Assembly (NCBI RefSeq): GCF_038562415.1
Contig: NZ_JBCFBA010000001.1
Coordinates: 620,001-684,000 of the forward strand
Source of the DNA: Solidesulfovibrio sp.
GTDB taxonomy: Bacteria; Desulfobacterota; Desulfovibrionia; Desulfovibrionales; Desulfovibrionaceae
Direction of reading: 5' to 3'
Length of the DNA: 64,000 bases
Part shown: piece by piece, positions 40,452 to 49,663 of the stretch
Layout: each line of letters begins with the position of its first letter
Numbering within the stretch: position 1 is the stretch's first letter
The notes under the pieces: generated by a model
What the model was told of the DNA's origin: nothing
Database searches by the model: none
The model's input: the letters and a program-made list of their open reading frames with translations, nothing else
Translations under genes and position numbers: made by a program

Positions 40452-41663
40452 TCAGGTCAGCGAGAGCAGCAGTTCCACCACCTTGCGGCTGTCCGCCTGC
40501 CGGGGATTGTCCTCCCGGGCCAGGGGCACGTCCAGGACCTCCAGGCCCAGGCGCCGGATGGCGGCCACATCCAGGGGATTGTCGTAGACGCCGCTTCGGG
40601 CGTCGACCAGGACGAAGCGCAGCAGTTCCGTCGGCTGGCAGGGCCGGGTGCAGCCGGCCTCCAGGGCGGCCAGCAGCCGCTGCACCTGGCCGGCCACGGT
40701 GAGCCCCCGCTGTTCCGGGTCGTGGCCGAGGTTGGGGATGTAGATCTTGGGGCAGGGATTGGCGGCCACGGCGTCGCCCACGCCCTGGGGCAGCAGGTTG
40801 GCCAAAAGGCTCGAATAGAAGCTGCCGTAGGGATAGCAGATCACGTCGGCCCGGCGGATGAGGGCCACGGTCTTGTCGCGGATGCGCACCGTGGCCGGAG
40901 TCGGGTCGTCGAGGCTGGCCGTGAGCCACATGCGGGCGATGGGCGACTCGATGGGCGCGGCCTCCTTGCCGGTCATGTTGTGCTGGCCGATGAGCACCCG
41001 GCCGTTTTCCAGGGCGCAGGCCAGGTGCAGGTCGGCGTTGACCACGGGGCGCACCACGCCCCGGGCCTCCACCAGCTTCATGAACAGGTAGATGACCGGG
41101 TCGAGCTGGCGGTTGAAGTTGAAATAGCCGCCGGTGAGGATGCAGTTGCCGATGCTGGCCCCGCGCAGGTCGAAGGAGGCGGGCCGGCGCTGCTCGAAAA
41201 AGCGCAGGTTGGTGCGGATGATCTTGCGCATGGGGTCCGGGACGCGGCGCACGAGGGGGTCCTCCCCGGCGATCATCCGGGCCAGGCGCTTTTCCAGCTC
41301 CGGCCCGGAGGCGTCCTTGGGCAGGCGGTGGGCGAACAGCTCGAACACGGCCGGGTTGCCGGTGATGGAGCGGTCGGCCAGGGCCATGATGCGGTTGCGC
41401 ACATCCCCCACGGCCGGCATGCCGAAGGCCCGGCGCAACTCGGCCGAGGAGCCGCCGGAATCGAAGGGCGTAATGAGGTGGATGGAGTTGGCGGTATAGT
41501 CGATGAGCGTTTCGCTTAAATGCCGCAAGGCCGTGCCGCCGCTGAAAAAAAGGATTTTCGGCCCAAGTTCGGGAGCGCGGCGGTAGAGGGCCGCCCGTGA
41601 CGGGTCCGGCAGGGCGGCGGTGCGGGCGATGGTCACCCGCGGGCTCGTGGTCTTTTCCGGCAC
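40452..41663 (-). CDS. CofD/YvcK-related protein of the GAK-type cluster
   Basis: 403 aa. The Rossmann-like opening ILFFSGGTALRHLSETL near 37-53 and the following ITPFDSGGSSAELR, then YFNFNRQLDPVIYLF and DLHLACALENGRVLIGQHN, place it with the CofD/YvcK superfamily. It is a divergent branch in which the first glycine loop is SGGTA instead of GGGTG. TIGRFAM-type annotation has a CofD-related member of the GAK gene set, which this resembles. Biochemical role unknown. The start is a GTG at 41663 with AAGGAG upstream, 19 bases after the HprK-like gene. Confidence 0.75.
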   Translation of the reverse strand: MPEKTTSPRVTIARTAALPDPSRAALYRRAPELGPKILFFSGGTALRHLSETLIDYTANSIHLITPFDSGGSSAELRRAFGMPAVGDVRNRIMALADRSITGNPAVFELFAHRLPKDASGPELEKRLARMIAGEDPLVRRVPDPMRKIIRTNLRFFEQRRPASFDLRGASIGNCILTGGYFNFNRQLDPVIYLFMKLVEARGVVRPVVNADLHLACALENGRVLIGQHNMTGKEAAPIESPIARMWLTASLDDPTPATVRIRDKTVALIRRADVICYPYGSFYSSLLANLLPQGVGDAVAANPCPKIYIPNLGHDPEQRGLTVAGQVQRLLAALEAGCTRPCQPTELLRFVLVDARSGVYDNPLDVAAIRRLGLEVLDVPLAREDNPRQADSRKVVELLLSLT

Positions 41664-41682
41664 GGTTGCTCCTTGCGCGAAT

Positions 41683-42765
41683 TCAGGCCCCTGGCCCGGC
41701 GAGCAGTTCCAGGCACATCCCGGCGGCCCGGTCGAAATCCGTCCCCCCTTCCAGCAGCAGCACCGGGCAGTCCGCCAGGAGGGTCAGGTAGTCCTCGGGC
41801 CTGGCCCGGCGCGGCCCCCGGGCAAAAAGCACGCTCACGTCCTTCATGAAGGCCGGGAGCAGTTCGGGGCTTTCGGCCAGGCCGGTGCGGCGCGCCGTCA
41901 TGTTCCCCTGTCCGGGCCGCCAACGCAAGACCACCAGCGCCGCCAAAGGCGCCCGCAGCCGAAAACGGCCCGGCCCGAAACAGTCGCCGATGGGCACGTC
42001 GTACTTGCGTTCCAGGCGCCGCAACGCCTCGGCGGGAAGGCGGGCGTAGGCCGCCCGGTCCGCCTCGGGCAACAGCCCGGCCAGGCGGTCGTTGAAAACG
42101 AGCGTGCCCGGGTTGACCCGGGGCGGGCGGGCCACGCCGGTCATGGCCAGGCCCGCGCCGGGCGCCTGCGCCGGGCCGACGAGCAGGCGGTCGTTGGTGA
42201 CGAAGTCCGCGCCGCGCCGCGTCAGTTCCAGGGCCAGGGTGGATTTGCCCGCCCCGGCCAGGCCGGCCAGGGCCAGGCCCCGTTCGCCCAGGGCCACGCC
42301 GGCGGCATGGAACAGGCTGGCGCCGGCGGCCAGTTCCCGGTCGGCCGCCCGGGCGTTGACGTAGTTGGCGACCTGGTCGACGTGGTCGCGGCAGGGGCCG
42401 AGCACGAAGTGGCCGGCCGGCCCGAAAACGAGCCACAGCCCGGTGCGGCGCTTGCGCACCACGCGCCCGTCGGCCAGGTCGACGTATTCCTCCTTGGCCG
42501 CCTCGTCGGCGCCCTCCCAGACGGCGAAAGGCAGCGAGAAGGGCACGGGGCCGTGCTCCAGCAGCGCGATCTCCAGATCGGCCGGGCCGTCCCCGTCCGC
42601 GACGAAATCCCGGTATCGGCCGGCCAGGGCGTCCATGAGGCCGGCGTCGTCGCCGCGCAGGCGCAGGCGCGTGCGCCCCAGGCGCAGCCGCAGGGAAAAG
42701 CGGCCCGACCCGCCGCCACGGTAGGCGGCGACGAGTTCCTGGCAGGTGGCCGGAAATGCCTGCAT
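41683..42765 (-). CDS. HPr kinase-related protein (HprK-like, GAK-type)
   Basis: 360 aa. An unrecognised N-terminal domain is followed by an HprK-like kinase domain: SLFHAAGVAL at about 150-159, Walker A GLAGAGKST at 168-176, then FVTNDRLLVG. It lacks the HPr kinase signature with the second conserved Asp/Glu motif that I could identify with certainty. HprK-like domains phosphorylate serine on HPr; this branch is not known to. Followed by the CofD-related gene and preceded by phoU on the same strand. Confidence 0.78.
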   Translation of the reverse strand: MQAFPATCQELVAAYRGGGSGRFSLRLRLGRTRLRLRGDDAGLMDALAGRYRDFVADGDGPADLEIALLEHGPVPFSLPFAVWEGADEAAKEEYVDLADGRVVRKRRTGLWLVFGPAGHFVLGPCRDHVDQVANYVNARAADRELAAGASLFHAAGVALGERGLALAGLAGAGKSTLALELTRRGADFVTNDRLLVGPAQAPGAGLAMTGVARPPRVNPGTLVFNDRLAGLLPEADRAAYARLPAEALRRLERKYDVPIGDCFGPGRFRLRAPLAALVVLRWRPGQGNMTARRTGLAESPELLPAFMKDVSVLFARGPRRARPEDYLTLLADCPVLLLEGGTDFDRAAGMCLELLAGPGA

Positions 42766-42797
42766 GCGGGGCTGTTCCTTCTCGTGCCCGGGGCGGT

Positions 42798-43463
42798 TCA
42801 GCGCGGCTGGCATTGCTGGCTGAGGGTGGCGCCCTTGAGGATGAAGACCACCACTTCCGCGATGTTGGCGGCGTATCCGCCCATGCGCTCGAAGCCCCGG
42901 GCGGCGAGGATGGCCCGCACCGCCGTTTCCGGCACGGCCATGTCGTGGGTCAGCGCCTCGGTGATGCAGCGCATGGCCGAAACGGCCATCTCCCGGGCCT
43001 GCTCGTCCAGCCGGCAAACCTCCAGGGCCTCCTCCAGGCTGTCGTCGACGAAAGCCCGGCTGGCCAGGTGGTACATCCGCCCGGCATGGGCGGCCAGGTC
43101 CTCCAGGGCCTTGTCGCATTGGCCGGGAAGCCCCGGGCCGCCGAGCGCCCCCTCGGCCACGCACACGGCCTCGTCGGCCAGGCGTTCCAGGTTGATGCTG
43201 GCCCGGGCATAGCCGACGATGCGCCGCAGGTCGAGGGCCACGGGCTGTTCCAGGGCCAGCAGGCGCAGGCAGGTCTCGTCGATGTCGCAGGTCTGCTGGT
43301 TGATCAGTTTGTCCGCATCGATGATCCGCCGGGCGGCCTCGACGTCATGGCGCAGATAGGCCGTCACGGCCTCCTGGCGCGAGGTTTCGACCAGCGTGAA
43401 AAGCCTGACGAGGGTTGCCTTGAGGGCGTCCAATTCCGCATGGAAGTGGGATCTGGTTTCCAT
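42798..43463 (-). CDS. PhoU-family protein
   Basis: 221 aa, two tandem three-helix PhoU repeats (about 1-100 and 110-215). Conserved pieces: INQQTCDIDETCLRLLALEQPVALDLRRIVG and INLERLADEAV in the first half, and RGFERMGGYAANIAEVVVF in the second. PhoU binds metals and restrains the PhoR/PstSCAB phosphate system, but no pst or pho genes are here. GGAG precedes the ATG. The HprK-like gene starts 32 bases downstream, so this looks like one operon. A strong hairpin lies immediately before the ribosome site. Confidence 0.9.
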   Translation of the reverse strand: METRSHFHAELDALKATLVRLFTLVETSRQEAVTAYLRHDVEAARRIIDADKLINQQTCDIDETCLRLLALEQPVALDLRRIVGYARASINLERLADEAVCVAEGALGGPGLPGQCDKALEDLAAHAGRMYHLASRAFVDDSLEEALEVCRLDEQAREMAVSAMRCITEALTHDMAVPETAVRAILAARGFERMGGYAANIAEVVVFILKGATLSQQCQPR

Positions 43464-43476
43464 TCAAAGCTCCGGC

Positions 43477-43498
43477 ACCCCGCTTTGCGGGGTTTTTT
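43477..43498 (+). terminator. Orphan terminator-like hairpin before phoU
   Basis: ACCCCGC-TTT-GCGGGGT followed by TTTTT on the plus strand. No plus-strand gene precedes it: phoU lies just upstream in coordinates but on the other strand. In phoU mRNA the same bases form a hairpin about 10 bases before the ribosome site. Confidence 0.6.
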
Positions 43499-43760
43499 GC
43501 GTCGTAGGGAAGATCGCCTCGGGCGGCCACGGGCCGCGAGCCCGACGGTCCGCAACGGCCGGCCATGCCGCGTCCCTTGGGGCCGAAACCGAGGGCAGGC
43601 GCCACGGCGTCGGCGCTCCCATGAAATCATTGGCCAATTTCCATGACGATCGTGCCATGGCCCCATGGCGAACTGGTGACAAATGGGCCTGGCCGGCCAG
43701 GAGGCGCCCGGCCGTCGCGGTGCGCCGGGGCAGGCCCGGCGGTCGGCCGGCGGGCCGGGC

Positions 43761-43958
43761 TCAGCGCGGCCCGCGTTTGTGGAGCATGTCGAGCAGCAGT
43801 TCCGTCAGGGCCTCGCGATCGGCCACGGCGCGGGCGCGGCGGTCGAATTCCCGGGCCAGCCCCCGCCCCCCCAGGGCGCGCAGCACCGCCCGTCCCTGCT
43901 GCCGCAGCCCGTCCAAGCCCTGGCCCGTGTCTCGCGGTGCGTTCTTTCCGGGTTCCAT
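43761..43958 (-). CDS. Possible small protein, unknown
   Basis: 65 codons with GGGAAGG before the ATG. Highly Arg-rich, no recognised motif: RALGGRGLAREFDRRARAVADREAL followed by LLLDMLHKRG. It is the only open frame in this gap with a reasonable ribosome site. GC-rich DNA makes open frames common, so this is weak. Confidence 0.3.
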   Translation of the reverse strand: MEPGKNAPRDTGQGLDGLRQQGRAVLRALGGRGLAREFDRRARAVADREALTELLLDMLHKRGPR

Positions 43959-44155
43959 GCCTTCCCTTCATGCGTCAGGGCGGCGGCCCGGGCAAATGGC
44001 ATTTGCGTGACAACTTCCCCCGGCGCGTCAACAAAACTGCGGGCAACCGCAATCCGACCGCCACGGCCGCGTGCGAGAAGGCGCCAACCCCGCCCGACGC
44101 CGCCACGGCCGTTTCGCCGCCGGCGTCCCGCCGGTTTCCCTTCGAAGGAGCAGCC

Positions 44156-46645
44156 ATGAAGATCGACCTGCACGTGCATTCCAAGTTTTCCACCCGGCCC
44201 TCCCAATGGGTGCTCCAGAAGCTCAACTGTCCCGAGAGCTTCACCGAACCCCTGCGCATCTACGAGGAGGCCCGGCGCAAGGGCATGGGGCTCGTGACCA
44301 TAAGCGACCACAACCGCATCGAGGGCGCCCTGTCCATCGCCCACCTGCCCGGCACCTTCGTCAGCGAGGAAGTGACCTCGTACTTCCCCGAGGACCGCTG
44401 CAAGGTCCACGTGCTGGTCTACGACATAAACGAGGCCATCCACCGCGAACTCCAGCGGCTGCGCGAAAACGTCTACGACCTGGTCGACTACCTGCGCCGG
44501 GAAAACCTCCACCACGCCGTGGCCCATCCGCTGTTCGGGGTCAACGACCGCATCACCGTGCCCAATTTCGAGAAGCTCTTGCTGCTGTTTCGCAACTTCG
44601 AGATCAACGGCGCCCGCGACGCCTGGCAAAACGACTGCCTGCGCGAGATCATCCCCGGCCTTGGCGAGGAAACCCTCTGGCGGCTGGCCGAGAAATACGA
44701 CATCGACCCCGGCTACACCCAGCCCTGGCGCAAGAACCTCATCGGCGGCTCCGACGACCACAGCGCCCTGACCATCGCCGCCACCTACACCCACGTGGAC
44801 GGCGCGACCAATCTGCGGGAATTTTTCGACGGCCTGGAAAACGGCGCCGCCCGGGCCATGGGGATGTCCTCCACCCCCCGCACCATGGCCCGCACCCTCT
44901 ACAGCATCGCCTACCAGTACTACAAACACCGCTTCGGCATCGACCGCTTCCTGGACAAGGACGTCACCCTCAAGGTCATCGACCGCTTCCTGGAACCCGG
45001 CGAGCAGGCCAGCGTCGGCCTGGCCTTCAAGCTGCGCACCCGCCTCGTGCGCAGCCTCACCCGCCGCCGTGCCACGGCCAGCACGCCGCTGAAGGACCTC
45101 ATCCGCACCGAAACCGAAACGCTCATCCGCTCCGACGCCACGCTCATGGAATTCGCCCAGGCCGGTGTATTAAACGGCGAAAACCTGGAAAACGGCTGGT
45201 TCTCCTTCGTCAACCGGGCCACCAACCGCGTGGCTTCCCATTTCGCCCGCACGCTCCTCGACCACGTCAGCGGCGCCAACGTCTTCGACATCTTCGGCAC
45301 CCTGGGCTCGGCCGGGGCGCTCTACACCATGCTCGCCCCCTATTTCCTGGCCTATTCCATCTTCACCAAGGACCGCCAGTTCAGCCTCGAGGTCCGCAAG
45401 GCCGTCACCGGCCGAAACGGCAAGGAAAGCGACATCCGGGTGGCCCACTTCACCGACACCTTCCACGAGATCAACGGCGTCTCCGGCACCCTGCGCCAGC
45501 AGGCCGAACTGGCCATCCGCACCGGCAAGTCCTTAAGCATCGTCACCTGCGACCACGGCCAGCGCGTTTTCGAGCCGGGCGTGCAGAACTTCAAGCCCAT
45601 CGGCGTCTACCACCTCGACGAATATCCGGATCAGAAGCTCTTCTACCCGCCGCTCCTCGAAATGCTCCACCACGTCTACGCCGGCGGCTTCACCCGCATC
45701 CACTCGGCCACGCCCGGCCCCATCGGCCTGGCGGCGCTGTGCATCGCCAAGACCCTGCGCCTGCCCATCTACGGCACCTACCACACCGCCCTGCCCCAGT
45801 ACGCCCAGATCCTCACCGGCGACGAGGCCATGGAAGACCTGACCTGGAAATTCATCATCTGGTACTACAACCAGATGGACCTGGTATATATCCCGTCCAG
45901 GGAAACCGGCCGGGAACTGGAGGAAAAAGGCCTCGACCCGGCCAAGCTGCGGCTGTTCCCGCGCGGCGTGGACGTCTCCCGGTTCGATCCCGCCAAGCGA
46001 AGCGCCGAGCTGGCCCGGCGCTTCGCCATGGGCGACGGCCCGCGGCTGCTCTACGCCGGCCGGGTGTCCCGGGAAAAGGACCTGCACCTGCTGGCCATGG
46101 CCTTTCGCGAACTCGTCGCCAGCCGGCCCGAAGCCACCCTCACCGTCGTCGGCGACGGCCCCTACCTCGAGGAGTTGCGCGAACTGCTGGCCGGCACGCC
46201 GACCACCTTCACCGGCTACCGCGAAGGCGAGGAGCTTTCGGCCCTTTTCGCCACCAGCGACCTGTTCGTCTTCCCCAGCGCCACCGACACCTTCGGCAAC
46301 GTGGTCCTCGAAGCGCAAGCCTCGGGACTGCCCATCATCGTCACCGACCAGGGCGGCCCCATGGAGAACATCCTGCCCGGCGAAACCGGCCTGGTCGTGC
46401 CGGCCGGCGACGCCGCGGCCCTGCTTGGCGCCATCGAAACCCTTCTCGACAACCCCGACCGCATGCGGGCCATGGGCCGGGCCGGACGCGCCTACGCCGA
46501 AGCGCGCACCATCGAGCAGGCCTTCGAAGACTACTGGGCCATGTACGCCGACACGCCGACGGCCACACCCGAGGCGGCATCGGTCACGGCGTCGGACAGG
46601 GCCGAGGAAAAGGCGAAGCCGCAGCGCCTGGTGCATGCCGCGTAG
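44156..46645 (+). CDS. PHP-domain / glycosyltransferase (GT4) fusion protein
   Basis: 829 aa. Residues 1 to about 240 are a PHP-type metal hydrolase domain: MKIDLHVHSKFST with His6/His8, VTISDHNRIEGAL, AHPLF and the later IGGSDDHSALT. About 250-420 is helical linker. From 427 a GT4 glycosyltransferase begins (IRVAHFTDTFHEINGVSGT), continuing with a C-terminal Rossmann half (LLYAGRVSREKDLHLLAMAF and the GxxxE-type PSATDTFGNVVLEAQASGLP). GAAGGAG precedes the ATG. Both halves appear intact. Likely makes or remodels a cell-surface glycan or glycolipid; the role of the fused hydrolase is unknown. Confidence 0.9.
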   Translation: MKIDLHVHSKFSTRPSQWVLQKLNCPESFTEPLRIYEEARRKGMGLVTISDHNRIEGALSIAHLPGTFVSEEVTSYFPEDRCKVHVLVYDINEAIHRELQRLRENVYDLVDYLRRENLHHAVAHPLFGVNDRITVPNFEKLLLLFRNFEINGARDAWQNDCLREIIPGLGEETLWRLAEKYDIDPGYTQPWRKNLIGGSDDHSALTIAATYTHVDGATNLREFFDGLENGAARAMGMSSTPRTMARTLYSIAYQYYKHRFGIDRFLDKDVTLKVIDRFLEPGEQASVGLAFKLRTRLVRSLTRRRATASTPLKDLIRTETETLIRSDATLMEFAQAGVLNGENLENGWFSFVNRATNRVASHFARTLLDHVSGANVFDIFGTLGSAGALYTMLAPYFLAYSIFTKDRQFSLEVRKAVTGRNGKESDIRVAHFTDTFHEINGVSGTLRQQAELAIRTGKSLSIVTCDHGQRVFEPGVQNFKPIGVYHLDEYPDQKLFYPPLLEMLHHVYAGGFTRIHSATPGPIGLAALCIAKTLRLPIYGTYHTALPQYAQILTGDEAMEDLTWKFIIWYYNQMDLVYIPSRETGRELEEKGLDPAKLRLFPRGVDVSRFDPAKRSAELARRFAMGDGPRLLYAGRVSREKDLHLLAMAFRELVASRPEATLTVVGDGPYLEELRELLAGTPTTFTGYREGEELSALFATSDLFVFPSATDTFGNVVLEAQASGLPIIVTDQGGPMENILPGETGLVVPAGDAAALLGAIETLLDNPDRMRAMGRAGRAYAEARTIEQAFEDYWAMYADTPTATPEAASVTASDRAEEKAKPQRLVHAA

Positions 46646-46697
46646 CGCCGCGTGGCGAGAAGGAAAAAGGTTCCGGCCTGCCGCCCCCCGGATTCCC

Positions 46698-48992
46698 CTA
46701 GCGGGTTCGGGGCGTTGCCTCTTCCGTCGGGCCGCCCGGCCCCAGGCGGCCGTTTGCCCACAGGCCGGCCAGCAGATGGCGCAGGGCCTCGTAGGAGACT
46801 TGCCCGTCCAGGGCGTCGAACACGGGCGTGAGCCAGATCGAGCCGGCCCGGCGCGTCTCCACAATGGCCGCCTCGGCGCGCTCCGTCGTGGCCGCGTCGA
46901 GCCCGGCCGCCGCGCGGGCCTCGAGTTCCCCCCGGCGCACGAAGGTGAGCAGATGGCCGTGCACCGTGGCGGCGGTCAATCCCCGCCGCTCGGCCACGGC
47001 CTCGGCCGAACCCAGTTCCCGAAAGAGCGCCAGGCTCACGGCAGCCGTTTCGCTCGGGCCCTTGGCCTTGGCTTCGCGCCGGGCGACCGCCTCGGCCGGT
47101 TCGGCCGGTTCGACCGGCTCGCGCGCACCGGGAGCGATCTGCCGGCCATTGGCGGCGCAGTGGTCGTCGAGCATGGCCAACAGTTCCAGGCCGTATTTTT
47201 CGAGCTTGGCCCGGCCCATGCCCGGCACCTCGGCCAAAACGGCCAGGGTCGCGGGCTTTCGGGCCGCCACTTCCACCAGCGTCCGGTCGTGGAAGACGAC
47301 ATAGGGCGGCACGCCGGCCCGCCCGGCCGTTTGCGCCCGCCAGGCCCGCAGCCGCTCCCACAGGGCGTCGTCGCCGGGCATGGTCAGGCGCTCGCGAATC
47401 CAGTCCTGGCGCGGCCTGTCCCCCTGCTCCCGCTTCCGCTTGCGCCCGCCGCCCGGCTCCTTCGGGGCCTCGGCCGGCAGGCGCATGGAAAATACCCGCC
47501 GTCCCTTGAGGATGTCCCAGGCCGCCGGGGTCAGCACCAGCCCGCCGTGGCCCTCGGGATGGGGGGACAGCGCCCCCATGGCGGCCAGCCGGCGCACCAG
47601 CGCCTTCCACTGGTCCCGGGAGAGCTCCGTGCCGATGCCGTAGGTGGACAGCTCGGTATGGCCAAGGGTTACGGCCCTGGTCGTGGGCTTGCCGAGCAGC
47701 ACGTCGATGACGTGGCCGGCCCCGAAGCGCTGGCCGGTGCGATAGACGCACGACAGGGCTTTCTGGGCCGGGACCGTGGCGTCCACCGGAGGCCTGGGGT
47801 CGAGGCAGGTGTCGCAGTTGCCGCAGGGCTCGGGCAGGTCCTCGCCGAAATAGCCGAGCACCGTCTGGCGGCGGCAGGCGTCGGATTCGCAGTAGCCGGC
47901 CATGGCCTCGAGCTTGGCCAGCTCCACGCGGCGACGGCCCTCGGCCGTGCCCTCGGGATCGATCAGCCGGCGCAACGCCCCGAAATCGGCCGGCGCATGG
48001 AGCAGCAGCGCCTCGGCCGGCTCGCCGTCGCGACCGGCCCGGCCGGTCTCCTGATGGTAGGCCTCCAGGCTTTTGGGCGGATCGAGATGGGCCACGAAAC
48101 GCACGTCGGGCTTGTCCACGCCCATGCCGAAGGCGACGGTGGCCACCATGACCACCCCCTCCTCGCGCATGAAGCGGTCCTGGCGGGCGTCGCGCTCGGC
48201 CGCCGACAGCCCGGCGTGGTAGGCCAGGGCCGTGACACCGTTGTCCGCCAGCCACTGCGCCAGGTCCTCGACCTTCTGGCGCGAGAGCCGATAGACGATG
48301 CCCGACTGGCCGGGGTGCGCCTCGCGGATGAAGCGCAAAAGCCGTCGGCGGGGTTCGTCCTTGGCTTCCACCAGGTAGCGGATGTTGGGCCGGTCGAACC
48401 CGGTGGCGAAAACCCGCGCCCCGCGCAGCTCAAGGCGTTCGAGGATGTCCGCCCGGGTGGGCCGGTCGGCCGTGGCCGTCAGGGCCAGGCGCGGCGTGCC
48501 GGGGTAGCGGTCGGCAAGCTCGGCCAGTTGCAGGTACTCCGGCCGAAATTCGTGCCCCCACTGGGAAACGCAATGGGCCTCGTCGATGGCGAAAAGGGCC
48601 AGGGGAACGTTGGCCAGGAGCGCGGCGAAGGACGGGGCGAGCGCCCGCTCCGGGGCGACGTAGAGGATGTCCAGCGCCCCGGCGGTCAGCGCGGCCATGG
48701 TTTCCCGGGCCGCCGCCGGGGTCAGGCCCGAATGCAGCGCCCCGGCGGCCACGCCCAGCGCGGTCAGGGCGCTGACCTGGTCGCGCATCAGCGCAATCAG
48801 CGGCGAGACGACCACGGCCACGCCCGGACGCAGCAAGGCCGGAATCTGGTAGCACAGCGACTTGCCGCCGCCGGTGGGCATGAGGACCAAGGCGTCGCCG
48901 CCGGCACGGACATGGTCGATGACGGCCTGCTGGGGGCCGCGAAACCGGTCGTAGCCGAAGACCCGCTTGAGGACGGCAAGGGGCGTTTCCAT
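46698..48992 (-). CDS. recQ: ATP-dependent DNA helicase RecQ
   Basis: 764 aa, 3'-5' helicase of recombination repair. Walker A MPTGGGKS, DEAH box AIDEAHCVSQWGHEFRPEY, helicase motif VI QETGRAGRDG; then the RecQ-C zinc site (CESDACRRQ, CGNCDTCLDP) and winged helix; an HRDC domain (about 560-640); and a C-terminal helix-turn-helix extension containing AETAAVSLALFRELGSAEAVA-type repeats. The extension makes it longer than E. coli RecQ (about 610 aa). Third gene of the operon ybaK - secreted protein - recQ, 10 bases after the secreted-protein gene. Confidence 0.96.
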   Translation of the reverse strand: METPLAVLKRVFGYDRFRGPQQAVIDHVRAGGDALVLMPTGGGKSLCYQIPALLRPGVAVVVSPLIALMRDQVSALTALGVAAGALHSGLTPAAARETMAALTAGALDILYVAPERALAPSFAALLANVPLALFAIDEAHCVSQWGHEFRPEYLQLAELADRYPGTPRLALTATADRPTRADILERLELRGARVFATGFDRPNIRYLVEAKDEPRRRLLRFIREAHPGQSGIVYRLSRQKVEDLAQWLADNGVTALAYHAGLSAAERDARQDRFMREEGVVMVATVAFGMGVDKPDVRFVAHLDPPKSLEAYHQETGRAGRDGEPAEALLLHAPADFGALRRLIDPEGTAEGRRRVELAKLEAMAGYCESDACRRQTVLGYFGEDLPEPCGNCDTCLDPRPPVDATVPAQKALSCVYRTGQRFGAGHVIDVLLGKPTTRAVTLGHTELSTYGIGTELSRDQWKALVRRLAAMGALSPHPEGHGGLVLTPAAWDILKGRRVFSMRLPAEAPKEPGGGRKRKREQGDRPRQDWIRERLTMPGDDALWERLRAWRAQTAGRAGVPPYVVFHDRTLVEVAARKPATLAVLAEVPGMGRAKLEKYGLELLAMLDDHCAANGRQIAPGAREPVEPAEPAEAVARREAKAKGPSETAAVSLALFRELGSAEAVAERRGLTAATVHGHLLTFVRRGELEARAAAGLDAATTERAEAAIVETRRAGSIWLTPVFDALDGQVSYEALRHLLAGLWANGRLGPGGPTEEATPRTR

Positions 48993-49002
48993 ACGGTGCC
49001 TC

Positions 49003-49638
49003 TCAGGGGGCCGGTTCCACGTCCACCAGACGCGGCCCGAGGGAGCGGCCGTCCGGGCCGAAATCCAGGGAGACGACCGCCTGGCCCAGCACCTCGCAGG
49101 CGTGGCAGCCGTTGACGAGCCCATAGGAAAACACGAAGCCCTGGCCGCCGCCGGGCAGCGCCTCGACGCTTCGCGGCCCCTCGCCCACCGGCCACAGGAA
49201 GACCTCGGGATGGGCTTTTCGGATGGCGGCGTAGCGGGCGTTGTCGCCAAGCGGCAGCGCGTCCTCGTCGATTTCGCTGCTCACGAGCCTGGGCTCGCCG
49301 TTGACCAGGTAGGCCACTTCGTTGGAATTGGCCCGCAGGGGAAAGACCACCGTGGCCACGTCCACCCGCCCGGTGTCGCGAAAGGCCTGCAGGTAGCCTT
49401 CGCCGTCAAGGAGCCCGGTGACGGCCAGGGCCGCCGGCGAGGCCCCGGTTGCGGCCATGACGCGCGTCAGGCAGTGCGGCGCGTCGTCGCTTTGGCGCAG
49501 ACAGGCGCTCAGGGCCTCCCCGGACGGCCGCCAGACGGCCCCGGGGCCGATGGGCGCGTCGGGTTGGGCCGGGACGGTCAGGGGCCACACGGTCAGGCAG
49601 CAGGCGATGGCGGCAAGGGAGCCGAGGCGACGCGGCAT
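49003..49638 (-). CDS. Secreted protein of unknown function
   Basis: 211 aa with a clear Sec signal peptide (MPRRLGSLAAIACCLTVWPLTVPAQP, cleavage after about 24). The mature part has several cysteines (CLRQSDDAPHCL and GLVNGCHACEV) likely in disulfides, and a sequence alternating beta strands. No family recognised. AAGGAG precedes the ATG. It is wedged between ybaK and recQ with gaps of 25 and 10 bases, so it is co-transcribed with both. Confidence 0.75.
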   Translation of the reverse strand: MPRRLGSLAAIACCLTVWPLTVPAQPDAPIGPGAVWRPSGEALSACLRQSDDAPHCLTRVMAATGASPAALAVTGLLDGEGYLQAFRDTGRVDVATVVFPLRANSNEVAYLVNGEPRLVSSEIDEDALPLGDNARYAAIRKAHPEVFLWPVGEGPRSVEALPGGGQGFVFSYGLVNGCHACEVLGQAVVSLDFGPDGRSLGPRLVDVEPAP

Positions 49639-49663
49639 GGAACGCTCCTTGGCGGCTATGGCC

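Larger units (their letters stand above)
43464..44155. other. Intergenic region between phoU and the PHP-glycosyltransferase gene
   Basis: About 690 bases containing one plausible small reverse gene (43761-43958) and one plus-strand terminator-like hairpin (43477-43498). The stretch 43500-43760 shows no supported gene; the open frames there look like random frames in GC-rich DNA. The promoters for phoU (minus) and the fusion gene (plus) should both lie here. Confidence 0.5.

Noticed and set aside
43627-43657. Second sigma-54 promoter upstream of phoU
   Set aside because: The -24 TGGCACG is perfect on the minus strand (43657-43651), but the -12 position has AT instead of GC at the required spacing.
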